Source: Rhizobium sp. L43 (GTDB lineage: Bacteria; Pseudomonadota; Alphaproteobacteria; Rhizobiales; Rhizobiaceae). From it: DNA of 53,175 bases. The stretch is taken from contig NZ_NWSQ01000036.1 in NCBI RefSeq assembly GCF_002531725.1, forward strand, positions 1 to 53,175, given 5' to 3'. Below the pieces are notes generated by a model, which was not told the origin of the DNA, did not search any database, and saw only the letters and a list, made by a program, of their open reading frames with translations. Numbering within the stretch: the stretch's first letter is position 1; every line of letters starts with the position of its first letter. Made by a program: the position numbers and the translations under genes. Shown in pieces: positions 40,672 through 49,452 of this stretch.

Positions 40672-41599
40672 GGCGATCTCCCGCTGTATGCTCATGGGCG
40701 TGCGGATGAGCGTGGTCATGTCCAGCATTCCCGTGGTCATGTCCGGCATGCTCGTGGTCATGATCATGACTGTGGTCATGCGCATGATGGCCATCGTCGG
40801 CATGGCAATGATCGGTGACCGTGCCGTCCGCGTGCTGTACGCGCCCATCCGGCAGATGCGTATGATCGTGGTGATGGCTGTAGACGGCCAGCGTCTGCGC
40901 CGCCCGGCTGCCGAACAGGCGCACATATTCCGGGCTGCGGCTGACGGATTCGGGCGTGCCGCGGCAGCACACATGACCATTGAGGCAGATGACGGTGTCG
41001 GTCTCGGCCATGACGACGTGGAGATCGTGCGAGATCAACAGGATGCCGCAGCCGCTGGCGTTGCGGATCGACTTGATGAGATCGTAGAGGGCGATCTCGC
41101 CGGAGAAATCGACCCCCTGCACCGGCTCGTCGAGCACCAGCAGATCCGGTTTGCGGGCAATGGCGCGCGCCATCAGCGCCCGCTGGAATTCGCCGCCGGA
41201 CAGGTGCTGCACCTCGGCATCGAGCATATGGTCGATGCCGGCGGCTTCGAGTGCGGCGCGCATGTCGCGCTCGGGCAGCGGGCCGGTCAGCGTCATCAGC
41301 CGGCGCACCGAAAGCGGCAGCGTCCAGTCGATCGTGAGCTTCTGCGGGACATAGCCGACCTTGAGGCCGGCCTTGCGTTCCACCCTGCCCTCGTCGGGCT
41401 TCAGCACGCCGATCGCCGCCTTGGCGCTCGTCGACTTGCCGGAGCCGTTCGGCCCGATCAGCGTGACGATCTCACCGCGCGACACGGAAAAATCGACGCC
41501 CCGCACCAGCCAGCGGCCGTTCCTGAGAACGCCGACATTTTCAAGCGAAACCAGCGGTTCGGCCCTGATACCACCGGGGGTCTTTGCGGGAGAGAGCAT
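40664..41599 (-). CDS. znuC: Zinc ABC transporter ATP-binding protein with His-rich tail
   Basis: 311 residues. Walker A GPNGSGKST at about 48-56, signature LSGGEFQRALMARA, Walker B LLVLDEPVQGVD, switch His in LISHDLHV. After about residue 235 a tail of some 70 residues with about 25 His follows (HHHDHTH, GHHAHDHSHDHDHEH, GHDHAHPHAHEH); ordinary ZnuC ends before this. The tail probably buffers zinc on the cytoplasmic side. ATG at 41599. Zur-box-like sites lie in the gap to the divergent znuA. Confidence 0.95.
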   Translation of the reverse strand: MLSPAKTPGGIRAEPLVSLENVGVLRNGRWLVRGVDFSVSRGEIVTLIGPNGSGKSTSAKAAIGVLKPDEGRVERKAGLKVGYVPQKLTIDWTLPLSVRRLMTLTGPLPERDMRAALEAAGIDHMLDAEVQHLSGGEFQRALMARAIARKPDLLVLDEPVQGVDFSGEIALYDLIKSIRNASGCGILLISHDLHVVMAETDTVICLNGHVCCRGTPESVSRSPEYVRLFGSRAAQTLAVYSHHHDHTHLPDGRVQHADGTVTDHCHADDGHHAHDHSHDHDHEHAGHDHGNAGHDHAHPHAHEHTAGDRHA

Positions 41600-41640
41600 C
41601 AAATTTTCCGAAAGTGCTGTTGCGTCCTGCTATTGCACAC

Positions 41641-41676
41641 GTTATAGCATAACGCAATTGATGTAATAACATAACA
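41641..41676. promoter_or_regulatory. Zur-box-like operators between znuC and znuA
   Basis: CGTTAT-AGC-ATAACG around 41640-41654 is an inverted repeat; TGTAAT-AAC-ATAACA at 41662-41676 is a second site. The latter differs from the site before the CobW gene (42810-42824) only in its three central bases. Both fit the alphaproteobacterial Zur pattern GTTATnnnATAAC. Confidence 0.8.
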
Positions 41677-41701
41677 ATTGTAATTCAAGGGAAGCATACC
41701 G

Positions 41702-42703
41702 ATGCAACGTGCCTTGAGGTCAGCCCTCAACATGCCGGCTCTCGCAATCATGGGCGTCGCAATCCCCGCCTTGTTCTTTGCTGGAACGATACGAGCAGCC
41801 GATGCGCCTGTCGTCGTCACCTCGATCAAGCCGATCCATTCGCTGGTTTCGGCGATCATGCAGGGTGTCGGCGAACCGGAGCTGATCGTCGATGGCGCCG
41901 CCTCGCCGCACACCTACAATCTCAAGCCCTCGAACGCCCGCGCTTTGCAAAACGCCAAGGTGATCTTCTGGGTCGGCCCCGGCCTCGAAGCCTTCCTCGA
42001 AAAGCCGCTGCAGGCGCTGGGCTCGGACGCCAGCGTCGTCGAACTCGACAACGCCCCGGGGCTGACCAAGCTGCCTTTCCGCGAGGGCGGTGCTTTCGAG
42101 CCGCATGATGACGGGGATGCCGCGGAGCACGAAACTGCTTCCGCCGATGGTCACGATCATGCCCCTGATGACCATGACCACGGCGCCTTCGACACGCATC
42201 TCTGGCTCGACCCGATGAATGCCAAGGCGATGGCCACCATGATCACTACGACGCTGGTCGCCGCCGATCCCGCCAATGCACTGACCTATCAAGGCAACGC
42301 CAAGGCGCTCGACGATAGGCTGGATTCGCTCGATGCCGAGATCAGGGGCATCGTCGCTCCCGTCAAGGACAAGCCCTTCATCGTCTTCCACGATGCCTAC
42401 CAGTATTTCGAGCATCGCTATGGCATCCGGGTCGCCGGCTCGATCACCGTCAGCCCGGAAACTATTCCCGGCGCCGAGCGTGTTTCGGAAATCCACAGCA
42501 AGGTCGGGCAACTCGGCGCAACTTGCGTCTTTGCCGAACCGCAGTTCGAGCCGCGCCTCGTCGATGTGGTCATCGAAGGCACGCGGGCCAGGTCAGGCGT
42601 GCTCGACCCTGAAGCCGCAACGCTCAAGGCTGGCCCCGATCTCTACTTCACCCTCATGCGCGGCATTGCCAACAGCATGAAGGGCTGCCTCTCCGGCGCA
42701 TGA
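41702..42703 (+). CDS. znuA: Zinc ABC transporter substrate-binding protein
   Basis: 333 residues; AAGGGAAG upstream of the ATG at 41702. Signal peptide ending TIRAADA. Cluster A-I fold: VVTSIKPIHSLVSAIMQGVGEPELIV, with zinc-binding His in SPHTYNLKPS, THLWLDPMNA and FHDAYQYFEHRYG. The ZnuA-specific His/Asp loop is at about 137-165 (EHETASADGHDHAPDDHDHG). Delivers zinc to ZnuBC; divergent from znuCB-zur and followed by a terminator. Confidence 0.96.
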   Translation: MQRALRSALNMPALAIMGVAIPALFFAGTIRAADAPVVVTSIKPIHSLVSAIMQGVGEPELIVDGAASPHTYNLKPSNARALQNAKVIFWVGPGLEAFLEKPLQALGSDASVVELDNAPGLTKLPFREGGAFEPHDDGDAAEHETASADGHDHAPDDHDHGAFDTHLWLDPMNAKAMATMITTTLVAADPANALTYQGNAKALDDRLDSLDAEIRGIVAPVKDKPFIVFHDAYQYFEHRYGIRVAGSITVSPETIPGAERVSEIHSKVGQLGATCVFAEPQFEPRLVDVVIEGTRARSGVLDPEAATLKAGPDLYFTLMRGIANSMKGCLSGA

Positions 42704-42770
42704 TCGTCATGCGCCGCGCTGCGCGTCCTGCGGGACACGCGGCGCTGTGGAGAAAGCCGAAGCGGAAAGA

Positions 42771-42797
42771 GGCGGACACCCCCGTTCCGCCTTTTTT
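42771..42797 (+). terminator. Rho-independent terminator of znuA
   Basis: GGCGGA-ACACCCCCGT-TCCGCC style hairpin (GGCGGAC...GTTCCGCC) followed by TTTTTT, about 70 bases after the znuA stop. So the next gene needs its own promoter. Confidence 0.75.
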
Positions 42798-42809
42798 CGG
42801 CGCAATGCA

Positions 42810-42824
42810 TGTAATGATATAACA
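42810..42824 (+). promoter_or_regulatory. Zur-box-like operator upstream of the CobW-type GTPase
   Basis: TGTAATGATATAACA, 26 bases before the ATG at 42850; same outer bases as the site at 41662-41676. Confidence 0.78.
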
Positions 42825-42849
42825 TTAATAAAAAACCGATGAGGTTCCC

Positions 42850-44055
42850 ATGGACAACAGACTTCCCGTCACCGTGCTTTCAGGCTTCCTCGGCGCCGGC
42901 AAGACGACGCTGCTCAACCATGTACTCGCCAATCGCGAGGGTCTGCGCGTCGCCGTCATCGTCAACGACATGAGCGAGGTGAATATCGATGCCAGCCTGG
43001 TGCGCGACGGTGGCGCCAATCTCTCGCGCACCGAGGAGCAGCTTGTCGAGATGACCAACGGCTGCATCTGCTGCACGCTGCGCGACGACCTTTTGAAGGA
43101 GGTGCGCGATCTCGCCACCCAGGGCAGGTTCGACTATCTGCTGATCGAATCCACCGGCATCGCCGAGCCCCTGCCCGTCGCCACCACCTTCGAATTCCGC
43201 AACGAGGACGGCCAGAGCCTTTCCGACCTCGCAAGGCTCGATACGATGGTGACGGTCGTCGATGCCGCCAATCTGCTCGCCGATTATGCCTCGGCCGATT
43301 TCCTCGCCGACCGCGGCGAGACGGCAGGCGAAGGCGACAACAGAACCATCGTCGATCTGCTGGTCGAGCAGATCGAATTCGCCGATGTCGTCGTGCTGAA
43401 CAAGGTCGGCACGGCGAGCGAGACGGAACGCGACGCCGCGCGCAAGATCATCACCGGCCTCAACCCGGATGCGAGACTGATCGAAGCCGATTTCGGCAAG
43501 GTGGCGCTCAAGGAGGTGCTCGGCACCGGCCGCTTCGATATCGACAAGGCCGAGACCCATCCGCTCTGGTACAAGGAATTGCACGGCTTCCGCGATCATG
43601 TGCCGGAGACCGAGGAATACGGCATCCGCTCCTTCGTCTATCGGGAAAAGCGGCCCTTCCATCCGGCAAAGCTGCAGGCTTTCCTCGACAAGACTTGGCC
43701 GGGCGTGGTGCGCGCCAAGGGCTTCTTCTGGCTGGCGACGCGGCCGCATCACGTCGGCGAGATCAGCCAGGCGGGCGCGATCGTGCGCACCGGCAAGATG
43801 GGCCTGTGGTGGGCGGCGGTGCCGCGCGAACAATGGCCTGAGGAACCAGGCTTCCTCAGCGCCATCGGCCCCTATCTCGACCCCGTCTGGGGCGACCGCC
43901 GCCAGGAAATCGTCTTCATCGGCGCCGACCCGATGGACGAGATCTGGATCAGGAAGGAACTCGACGCCTGTCTCATCAGGACGGATGTCTTTGTACCGGA
44001 GCGCTGGCGCAACCTGCCCGACCCCTTCGCCAACTGGAACCGCCAGGCAGCATGA
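42850..44055 (+). CDS. CobW/COG0523-family zinc metallochaperone GTPase
   Basis: 401 residues; GAGG before the ATG. G-domain with GFLGAGKTTLLNHVL (P-loop), a metal-binding CxCC (NGCICCTLRDDL), LLIESTGIAEP (Walker B) and NKVG as G4. The CobW C-terminal domain begins at about 250. Zur-regulated members (ZigA/YciC type, now ZNG-related) pass zinc to client enzymes during scarcity. The upstream Zur-like box and placement after znuA support that role here. Its stop overlaps the start of a 60-residue Cys-containing gene. Confidence 0.94.
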   Translation: MDNRLPVTVLSGFLGAGKTTLLNHVLANREGLRVAVIVNDMSEVNIDASLVRDGGANLSRTEEQLVEMTNGCICCTLRDDLLKEVRDLATQGRFDYLLIESTGIAEPLPVATTFEFRNEDGQSLSDLARLDTMVTVVDAANLLADYASADFLADRGETAGEGDNRTIVDLLVEQIEFADVVVLNKVGTASETERDAARKIITGLNPDARLIEADFGKVALKEVLGTGRFDIDKAETHPLWYKELHGFRDHVPETEEYGIRSFVYREKRPFHPAKLQAFLDKTWPGVVRAKGFFWLATRPHHVGEISQAGAIVRTGKMGLWWAAVPREQWPEEPGFLSAIGPYLDPVWGDRRQEIVFIGADPMDEIWIRKELDACLIRTDVFVPERWRNLPDPFANWNRQAA

Positions 44056-44234
44056 AGGCGACGGCAATCAAACCCTACCGCTGCTTCTGCCAGGAATGCG
44101 ATCCTCTGCCGCCGATCGAGGGGCTGCATCCGCTGACGCATGAGCCGGACGCTGAGGCGCCGCGCAAGACCAAGGGATTGCTCGGCATCATCGCCGATCG
44201 GGTGATGCCGCGAGCCGGAACGACGGGAGGATAG
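44052..44234 (+). CDS. Small Cys-containing protein coupled to the CobW GTPase
   Basis: 60 residues. The ATG overlaps the GTPase stop in ATGA, which argues for a real, coupled gene. YRCFCQECDPLPP near the N-terminus has three Cys in a CxCxxC pattern that could bind a metal. The rest (EAPRKTKGLLGIIADRVMP) is a short basic helix. No family recognised; a zinc-scarcity role is inferred from context only. Confidence 0.55.
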   Translation: MKATAIKPYRCFCQECDPLPPIEGLHPLTHEPDAEAPRKTKGLLGIIADRVMPRAGTTGG

Positions 44235-44345
44235 GCGAATGGCGTCTCCCCGACAAAGCGCGCTTGGTTTTGCAGTCTCCTCCCGCCACCATACCGCGCC
44301 CATTCCGCTAAGCTGCAGAAGTCTGGCAAGAGCCTCACCTCTATC

Positions 44346-44486
44346 TCCCTCATCCCTGTGCTCGTCACAGGGATCCAGCGCGCCCAAGTCCTTGGGCGCG
44401 GAAGACTCTTGTCAAACCAGCATTGAGTCATTCACCGCGCAGACGCGCGGTGGCTGGATTCCTGTGACAGGCACAGGAATGAGGGA
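44346..44486. repeat. RIME-like palindromic repeat, copy 2
   Basis: Ends TCCCTCATCCCTGTGC and GCACAGGAATGAGGGA are near-perfect inverted repeats. The inner palindromes GCGCCCAAGTCCTTGGGCGC and CACCGCGC-AGA-CGCGCGGTG are the same as in the copy at 4298-4433. Confidence 0.8.
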
Positions 44487-44592
44487 GCGTGGGGAGAGCG
44501 ATGATGCCGATCGAGGCAAAGTTCTATGCCGGACGGAATGCCCAGACAAACTCTCACTAGTGGCCGGAATCTCTATGCCTTACCGAAACCGG

Positions 44593-44616
44593 AAAAAGGG
44601 CGGCCGAAGCCGCCCC
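44593..44616 (-). terminator. Rho-independent terminator of the RcnB-like gene
   Basis: On the minus strand GGGGCGGC-TTC-GGCCGCCC is followed by TTTTT, about 20 bases after the stop at 44636. Confidence 0.8.
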
Positions 44617-44635
44617 TTTCTCATCCATCCACCGA

Positions 44636-44959
44636 TCAACGGCCGGCAATGATGCTGGAAATAACACCGCTGGTGACGCCGATCAGCAGGTAGTCGTTGT
44701 CGGCACGGACCCAGCGATAGCCGCGCGGCGGCGGCGCCAGCCGGTAGCGGCGGTAGTCGTTGACATCGGAGAACCGCCGACGCTCGCTGGCGTTGACGCG
44801 GTATCCCTTCTTCCAATGCGGCCGTACCACAGTCTTCTCAACGATCACCCGCTTGTGCACGACAGGCGGGCGACGATAATCGTCGGCGCTGGCCTGGGAG
44901 ACGACCATCGGCGAGAGAAGGAAGGAGGCGGAAAGAAGAGCTGCAAAGATCTTTTTCAT
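44636..44959 (-). CDS. RcnB-like periplasmic protein
   Basis: 107 residues from the ATG at 44959. Signal peptide KKIFAALLSASFLLSPMVVSQASA. The mature part has a basic region, then YRRYRLAPPPRGYRWVRADNDYLLIGVTSGVISSIIA, which is the typical RcnB C-terminal core (PPxGxxWxRxGxDxLLI). E. coli RcnB tunes nickel and cobalt export, but many family members lie outside such systems. No metal exporter is adjacent. A good terminator follows. Confidence 0.88.
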   Translation of the reverse strand: MKKIFAALLSASFLLSPMVVSQASADDYRRPPVVHKRVIVEKTVVRPHWKKGYRVNASERRRFSDVNDYRRYRLAPPPRGYRWVRADNDYLLIGVTSGVISSIIAGR

Positions 44960-45276
44960 GTGGAGTTCCTCAGTGTTGGGCACGCGAACAAACTAGGGCT
45001 GAAAAGATGAACCGAAACTGAAACTTAAATTAAACTTTCGTAATGGAATCCGGTGCTTTGAGGCCGGATTCTTGTATTTTAGATGAAGCTCACACATCTT
45101 GACGAACCGCCGTTTTGCCGAAGTCGGCACGTCGTCCACAGAGCGGATTCGATTTCCGGAAGGATTGAGCGCAGATTCAAAGTCGTCGAACGCTTTGCCC
45201 CCATCCGATCACGCCCTTGGCGCCGTCGGACGCCGCGAGGGCGTTCGAGACAACGCAAAAGATGATGGAGGAAACC
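44960..45276. other. Intergenic region with an orphan hairpin
   Basis: A 317-base divergent gap. GAATCCGG (45046-45053) pairs with CCGGATTC (45064-45071), followed by TTGTATTTT: terminator-like on the plus strand although no plus-strand gene precedes it. Nothing else recognised. Confidence 0.4.
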
Positions 45277-45660
45277 ATGCCCGGCATCAGCATGCGCTAT
45301 ATCGTCGACGACGTCGACGCCGCGCTGGAGTTCTACACGAGACATCTCGGCTTCACCGTCGCGCTTCACCCCGCGCCCAGCTTCGCCATCCTGACCAGGG
45401 ACGGCTTTCGTCTGCTCGTCAGCGGCATGGTGGGACCGGGCGGCGCGTCCCAGGCAATGCCCGACGGGCGAACACCGGAACCGGGCGGATGGAATCGCAT
45501 CCAGATCGAGGTCGCGGACCTGGCGGCGGAAGTCGCCGCGCTGCGCCAGGCGGGCGCGCGGTTTCGCAACGAAATCTTCCAGGGCATAGGCGGCAAGCAG
45601 ATCCTGCTCGAAGACCCGGCCGGAAATCCGATCGAACTCTTCGAAGCGCCGAAAAGATGA
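45277..45660 (+). CDS. VOC-family protein (glyoxalase/bleomycin-resistance fold)
   Basis: 127 residues. ATG at 45277 follows GGAGG at good spacing; an in-frame ATG at 45262 is less likely. MRYIVDDVDAALEFYTRHLGFTV, then RIQIEVADLAAEVAALRQAG and a C-terminal QILLEDPAGNPIELFEA, the standard double beta-alpha-beta-beta-beta VOC units. Substrate unknown. Confidence 0.9.
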   Translation: MPGISMRYIVDDVDAALEFYTRHLGFTVALHPAPSFAILTRDGFRLLVSGMVGPGGASQAMPDGRTPEPGGWNRIQIEVADLAAEVAALRQAGARFRNEIFQGIGGKQILLEDPAGNPIELFEAPKR

Positions 45661-45827
45661 GTGCCGCAGCAGCGGTCATGCTCTCCCCGCCGGTTGAATC
45701 GCAGGCGAGATCCTGATGACGGCAAGCCGGCATCGGCATCCCCAACGGCAAGAATGGCGGCTGCGCCTTGCTACCTCGGCCCGAGCGTGTAGTTTCGGAC
45801 TCGCGTCAATTCAGAGGTAGGGAAAAC

Positions 45828-47159
45828 ATGTCCGAATCCGCGGGCGGGCTCTTCGACTATGTCGGGATACTAGCCGTGTTGCTTCTCGTGGCCGCCAACG
45901 GCTTCTTCGTCGCCGCCGAATTCGCGCTGGTGTCGGTAAGGCGCAGCCGTGTCACCGAACTTGCCGCGGCGGGCCGCATGAATGCCTCCGCTCTCCAGCG
46001 CGCCGTCGACAATCTCGACGCCAACCTCGCAGCCACCCAGCTCGGCATCACCATCTCCTCGCTCGCCCTCGGCTGGGTCGGCGAACCGGCGCTTGCCCAC
46101 CTGATCGAGCCTCTGCTGTCCTGGCTGCCCGGACAATGGGCGACAACAGGTGCACATACCGTCGCCATCGTCATTGCCTTCGTCATCATCACGGCACTGC
46201 ACATCGTGCTCGGCGAACTCGCGCCGAAAAGCCTGGCGCTTCAGCGCAGCGAAGCCACCTCGCTTGCCGTCGTGCGTCCGCTTGGGCTGTTCCTGGTGCT
46301 GTTCAAGCCGGCAATCTTTGCGCTGAACGGCATGGGCAACCTCGTGCTCAGGGGCGTGGGTCTTCGCGCCGGCACCGGCGAATCGTCGTTCCATTCGCCG
46401 CAGGAACTCAAGCTGCTGGTGGCCGAGAGCCAGGAGGCCGGCCTTCTCAACCAGGTGCAGCAGCAGCTCGTCGAGCGGGTCTTCAACATCGGCGACAGGC
46501 CGATCTCCGATATCATGACGCCGCGTCTCGATATCGAATGGTTCGACGCCGACGACAGCGAAGCCGAGATCCTGAAGACCATCCGCGAATGCAGCCACGA
46601 ACAATTGCTGGTCGCCCGCGGCTCGATCGACGAACCGATCGGCATGGTGTTGAAGAAGGACCTTCTCGACCAGGTTCTCGACGGCGGCAAGGTCCGGCCG
46701 ATGGCAGTCATCAAGCAGCCGCTGGTGCTGCATGAGGGCGCCTCGGTTGTGCGCGTGCTCGATAGTTTCAAGGCCTCGCCTGTCCGGCTCGCCATCGTCA
46801 TCGACGAGTATGGCAGCCTGGAAGGCATCGTCACCCAGACCGATCTGCTCGAAGCCATCGCCGGCGACCTGCCGGGATCCAATGAAGAGCCCGACATCGT
46901 TGTGCGCGAAGACGGATCGCTCTTGATCGATGCGATGATGCCGGCCTTCGACGCTTTCGAACGGCTGGGGCTGCGCGACCGTCCGGATGCCGATTTCCAT
47001 ACGCTTGCGGGCTTTGCGCTGCACCAGCTCCAGCATATCCCCGAAGCCGGCGAAACCTTCGTCTTCGATAACTGGCGCTTCGAAGTGCTCGATATGGACG
47101 GCATGCGCATCGACAAGATGCTCGCCACTCGCATCCCCGCGGACGGGGCGGAAGCCTAG
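45828..47159 (+). CDS. CNNM/CorC-type (HlyC/CorC, DUF21-CBS) membrane protein
   Basis: 443 residues from the ATG at 45828 (GAGGTAGGGAAAAC upstream). DUF21/CNNM transmembrane domain at about 10-195 (ANGFFVAAEFALVSVRRSRV, GELAPKSLALQRSE), two CBS domains at about 215-335 (DIMTPRLDIEWFDADD, PVRLAIVIDEYGSLEGIVTQTDLLEAIAGDL), and a CorC_HlyC C-terminal domain ending at about 435 (FHTLAGFALHQLQHIPEAGETF). Relatives take part in magnesium homeostasis; hemolysin is a historical label. Single gene. Confidence 0.93.
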   Translation: MSESAGGLFDYVGILAVLLLVAANGFFVAAEFALVSVRRSRVTELAAAGRMNASALQRAVDNLDANLAATQLGITISSLALGWVGEPALAHLIEPLLSWLPGQWATTGAHTVAIVIAFVIITALHIVLGELAPKSLALQRSEATSLAVVRPLGLFLVLFKPAIFALNGMGNLVLRGVGLRAGTGESSFHSPQELKLLVAESQEAGLLNQVQQQLVERVFNIGDRPISDIMTPRLDIEWFDADDSEAEILKTIRECSHEQLLVARGSIDEPIGMVLKKDLLDQVLDGGKVRPMAVIKQPLVLHEGASVVRVLDSFKASPVRLAIVIDEYGSLEGIVTQTDLLEAIAGDLPGSNEEPDIVVREDGSLLIDAMMPAFDAFERLGLRDRPDADFHTLAGFALHQLQHIPEAGETFVFDNWRFEVLDMDGMRIDKMLATRIPADGAEA

Positions 47160-47201
47160 AGCAATTCCCGGTCGGATCGTACCATTCTGGCCGGAAAGAC
47201 T

Positions 47202-48635
47202 CTATCTCACGGCCAGCGTCCAGAGCATTCCTGATATCGCGCAGGCAAGCAGCGTCGTGATAACAGACGTCCTGAACCGGAAGATCGCGATGGCGGCGGC
47301 GGCCGACAGCGCCATTGCCGCCGGCACGGCCGATTGCAGCACGGGAATATCGAGCCGCAGCCCGCCGAGCTGGACGGCCGCGACTTCGGCAAACAGCGTG
47401 TGCACGCCGAACCAGATGGCGAGGTTGAGAATAACGCCGACCACGGCCGCCGTGATCGCCGACATCGCCCCCGCCAGCGCTGCGTTGCCGCGCAGTTTTT
47501 CGATGAAGGGCGCGCCAAGGAAGATCCAGAGGAAACAGGGCACGAAGGTCACCCATGTCGTCAGGATCGCAGCAAGCGTGGCGGCGAACATCGGATCGAG
47601 CGTGCCGGAATTGCGATAGGCCCCCATGAAGCCGACGAATTGGACGACCATGATCAGCGGCCCCGGCGTCGTCTCGGCCATGCCGAGACCATCGAGCATC
47701 TCGCCGGGTTTCAGCCAGCCGAAATGCTGCACGGCTTCCTGGGCGACATAGGCAAGCACGGCATAGGCCCCGCCGAAGGTGACGACGGCCATCTGGCTGA
47801 AGAATAGGCCGATCTGGCTGAAGACGTCGCCTGGCCCCAGGGACACGTAAATCGCGGCGACGGGCACGAGCCAGAGGGCGAGCAACACTGCCGAGATGCG
47901 CAGCGACCAGGCAAGATCAGGGCGCGCATGCGCCGGTATGCCCTCGCCGAGCGCGGACTCAGCATCCGACAGTACCGCTCCGCTTCCTGCCTTGTGGCCA
48001 CCGCCAGGGCTGAAGGCGGCGAGCCCGAACCGGCCGCCGAGGAAGCCCGCAAAACCGGCGGCCAGCACGATCAGCGGGAACGGCACGTGCAAGAAGAAGA
48101 TGGCGATGAAGGCCGCTGCCGCAATTGCGAGCATGATGTTGTTTCTGAGGGCACGGCTGCCGATGCGGATGACGGCCTGCACGACGACGGCAAGCACCGC
48201 CGCCTTCAGCCCGAAAAACAGGCCGGCGACGATGCCGACGCTGCCATAGGCCGCGTAGATATAGCTGAGGCAAAGGATCGACAGAAATCCCGGCAGCACG
48301 AATAGCAGGCCGGCGACGACACCGCCCAGCGTGCGATGCATCAGCCAGCCGATGTAGATGGCGAGCTGCTGCGCCTCGGGTCCGGGGAGCAGCATGCAAT
48401 AGTTCAGCGCATGCAGAAAACGGTGCTCGCCGATCCATCGTTTCTCGTCGACGACGATCCGGTGCATGACCGCGATCTGGCCGGCCGGGCCGCCGAAGCT
48501 CAGGGCAGCGACGCGCATCCACACCTTGACGGCCTCGCCGAAGGAGACGCCGTGGTGATGTCTCTCGCCTGCGTCTTTCCCCTGCATTTGGCCTCCCGCT
48601 TGTCCCATGAGCGGACTGTCCGTCATCTCGGTCAT
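47202..48635 (-). CDS. chrA: Chromate transporter ChrA (long, two-domain)
   Basis: 477 residues. Two homologous ChrA halves. The first has FGEAVKVWMRVAALSFGGPAGQIAVMHRIVV and MLLPGPEAQQLAIYIGW; the second has FFSQMAVVTFGGAYAVLAYVAQEAV and GLGMAETTPGPLIMVVQFVGF. This is the CHR proton-antiport chromate exporter. His-rich start (GERHHHG). The start lies 1 base before the stop of chrB on the same strand, so both are one operon. Confidence 0.95.
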   Translation of the reverse strand: MTEMTDSPLMGQAGGQMQGKDAGERHHHGVSFGEAVKVWMRVAALSFGGPAGQIAVMHRIVVDEKRWIGEHRFLHALNYCMLLPGPEAQQLAIYIGWLMHRTLGGVVAGLLFVLPGFLSILCLSYIYAAYGSVGIVAGLFFGLKAAVLAVVVQAVIRIGSRALRNNIMLAIAAAAFIAIFFLHVPFPLIVLAAGFAGFLGGRFGLAAFSPGGGHKAGSGAVLSDAESALGEGIPAHARPDLAWSLRISAVLLALWLVPVAAIYVSLGPGDVFSQIGLFFSQMAVVTFGGAYAVLAYVAQEAVQHFGWLKPGEMLDGLGMAETTPGPLIMVVQFVGFMGAYRNSGTLDPMFAATLAAILTTWVTFVPCFLWIFLGAPFIEKLRGNAALAGAMSAITAAVVGVILNLAIWFGVHTLFAEVAAVQLGGLRLDIPVLQSAVPAAMALSAAAAIAIFRFRTSVITTLLACAISGMLWTLAVR

Positions 48636-48636
48636 C

Positions 48637-49452
48637 TCATGCCCTCTTCTTCGGCGTGGGCCAGTTGTGGGTTTCCTCGGTCGCGTCCCGGCACCAGCGG
48701 AAGAAGGCGTCGTAGAGAAGCATTCCGGCCTCGAGTTGCTCGAGATCGTCGGAATACATCCTGGAGAGGCCGAGCGATGCGGCCAGCAGACCGGGCGCCT
48801 CCGGCGCGAGATCGAGCCTTGCGGTATCCGCCGCCCTGACGATCCGCGCCAGGCGCAGCAGCGGTTCCGATGCCAGCCCGAACTCCTCGATCATCACATC
48901 GAACGTGCAGAACTCGCCGCGATGGCTCCAGAACACCCCTTCGATATCGAAGGGCACGGCCCCGAAACGCTCGGCGACGGCCAAAACCTCCGGCGCCGGC
49001 ACGAACAGGAAGACGGCGGCCGGATCGACGAAGCGCCGGATCAGCCAGGGACAGGCGATGCGGTCGATCTTCGGCCGCGCCCGCGTTACCCAGACGGTGC
49101 GTCCCTGCGCGTCGCGGCGCGGCAGCTTTTCCTCAGGCACCGCCGGTCCCGTTGCAATCCAGGCTTCGAAGCCGCCTTCGAGGCTTTCGGCGTCGATCCC
49201 GGCATGTCTGAGATAGGCGGCAACGCCATGGCTGAGTTTGGCGCCCCTCTGGCAGACCACCACGACGGCATCCGCATCGATGCTGCCGGCCCAGGAGGCA
49301 ACCTCGGCATGGTCGCGCCGGATCGAGCCCGGAACCAGGCGCGGATCGAGCGCGAAGTCCTCCTCCGTACGCACGTCGATGACGGCAGGCGCACCGGGGG
49401 TCCCGATGAGGCGATTGAGCTTGTCGGGAGAAATTTCGAGAAATGACGGCAT
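48637..49452 (-). CDS. chrB: Chromate resistance protein ChrB, rhodanese fusion
   Basis: 271 residues from the ATG at 49452 with GGAGG upstream. The N-terminal 115 residues are a rhodanese domain (AVIDVRTEEDFALD, catalytic-loop Cys in VVVCQRGAKLSHGVA). The rest is the ChrB C-terminal domain (VWVTRARPKIDRIACPWLIRRFVDP, RGEFCTFDVMIEEFGL). The Winged-helix-like N-terminal part of classical ChrB is missing, so DNA-binding regulation of chrA is doubtful; a sulphur- or metal-linked role is possible. Precedes chrA in one operon. Confidence 0.9.
   Translation of the reverse strand: MPSFLEISPDKLNRLIGTPGAPAVIDVRTEEDFALDPRLVPGSIRRDHAEVASWAGSIDADAVVVVCQRGAKLSHGVAAYLRHAGIDAESLEGGFEAWIATGPAVPEEKLPRRDAQGRTVWVTRARPKIDRIACPWLIRRFVDPAAVFLFVPAPEVLAVAERFGAVPFDIEGVFWSHRGEFCTFDVMIEEFGLASEPLLRLARIVRAADTARLDLAPEAPGLLAASLGLSRMYSDDLEQLEAGMLLYDAFFRWCRDATEETHNWPTPKKRA

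Larger units (their letters stand above)
44235..44635. other. Intergenic region with RIME-like repeat and terminator
   Basis: Holds the full repeat copy 44346-44486 and the minus-strand terminator 44593-44616. No gene is supported. Confidence 0.6.

Noticed and set aside
42880..44067. 395-codon minus-strand frame opposite the CobW GTPase
   Set aside because: Antisense to intact GTPase motifs.
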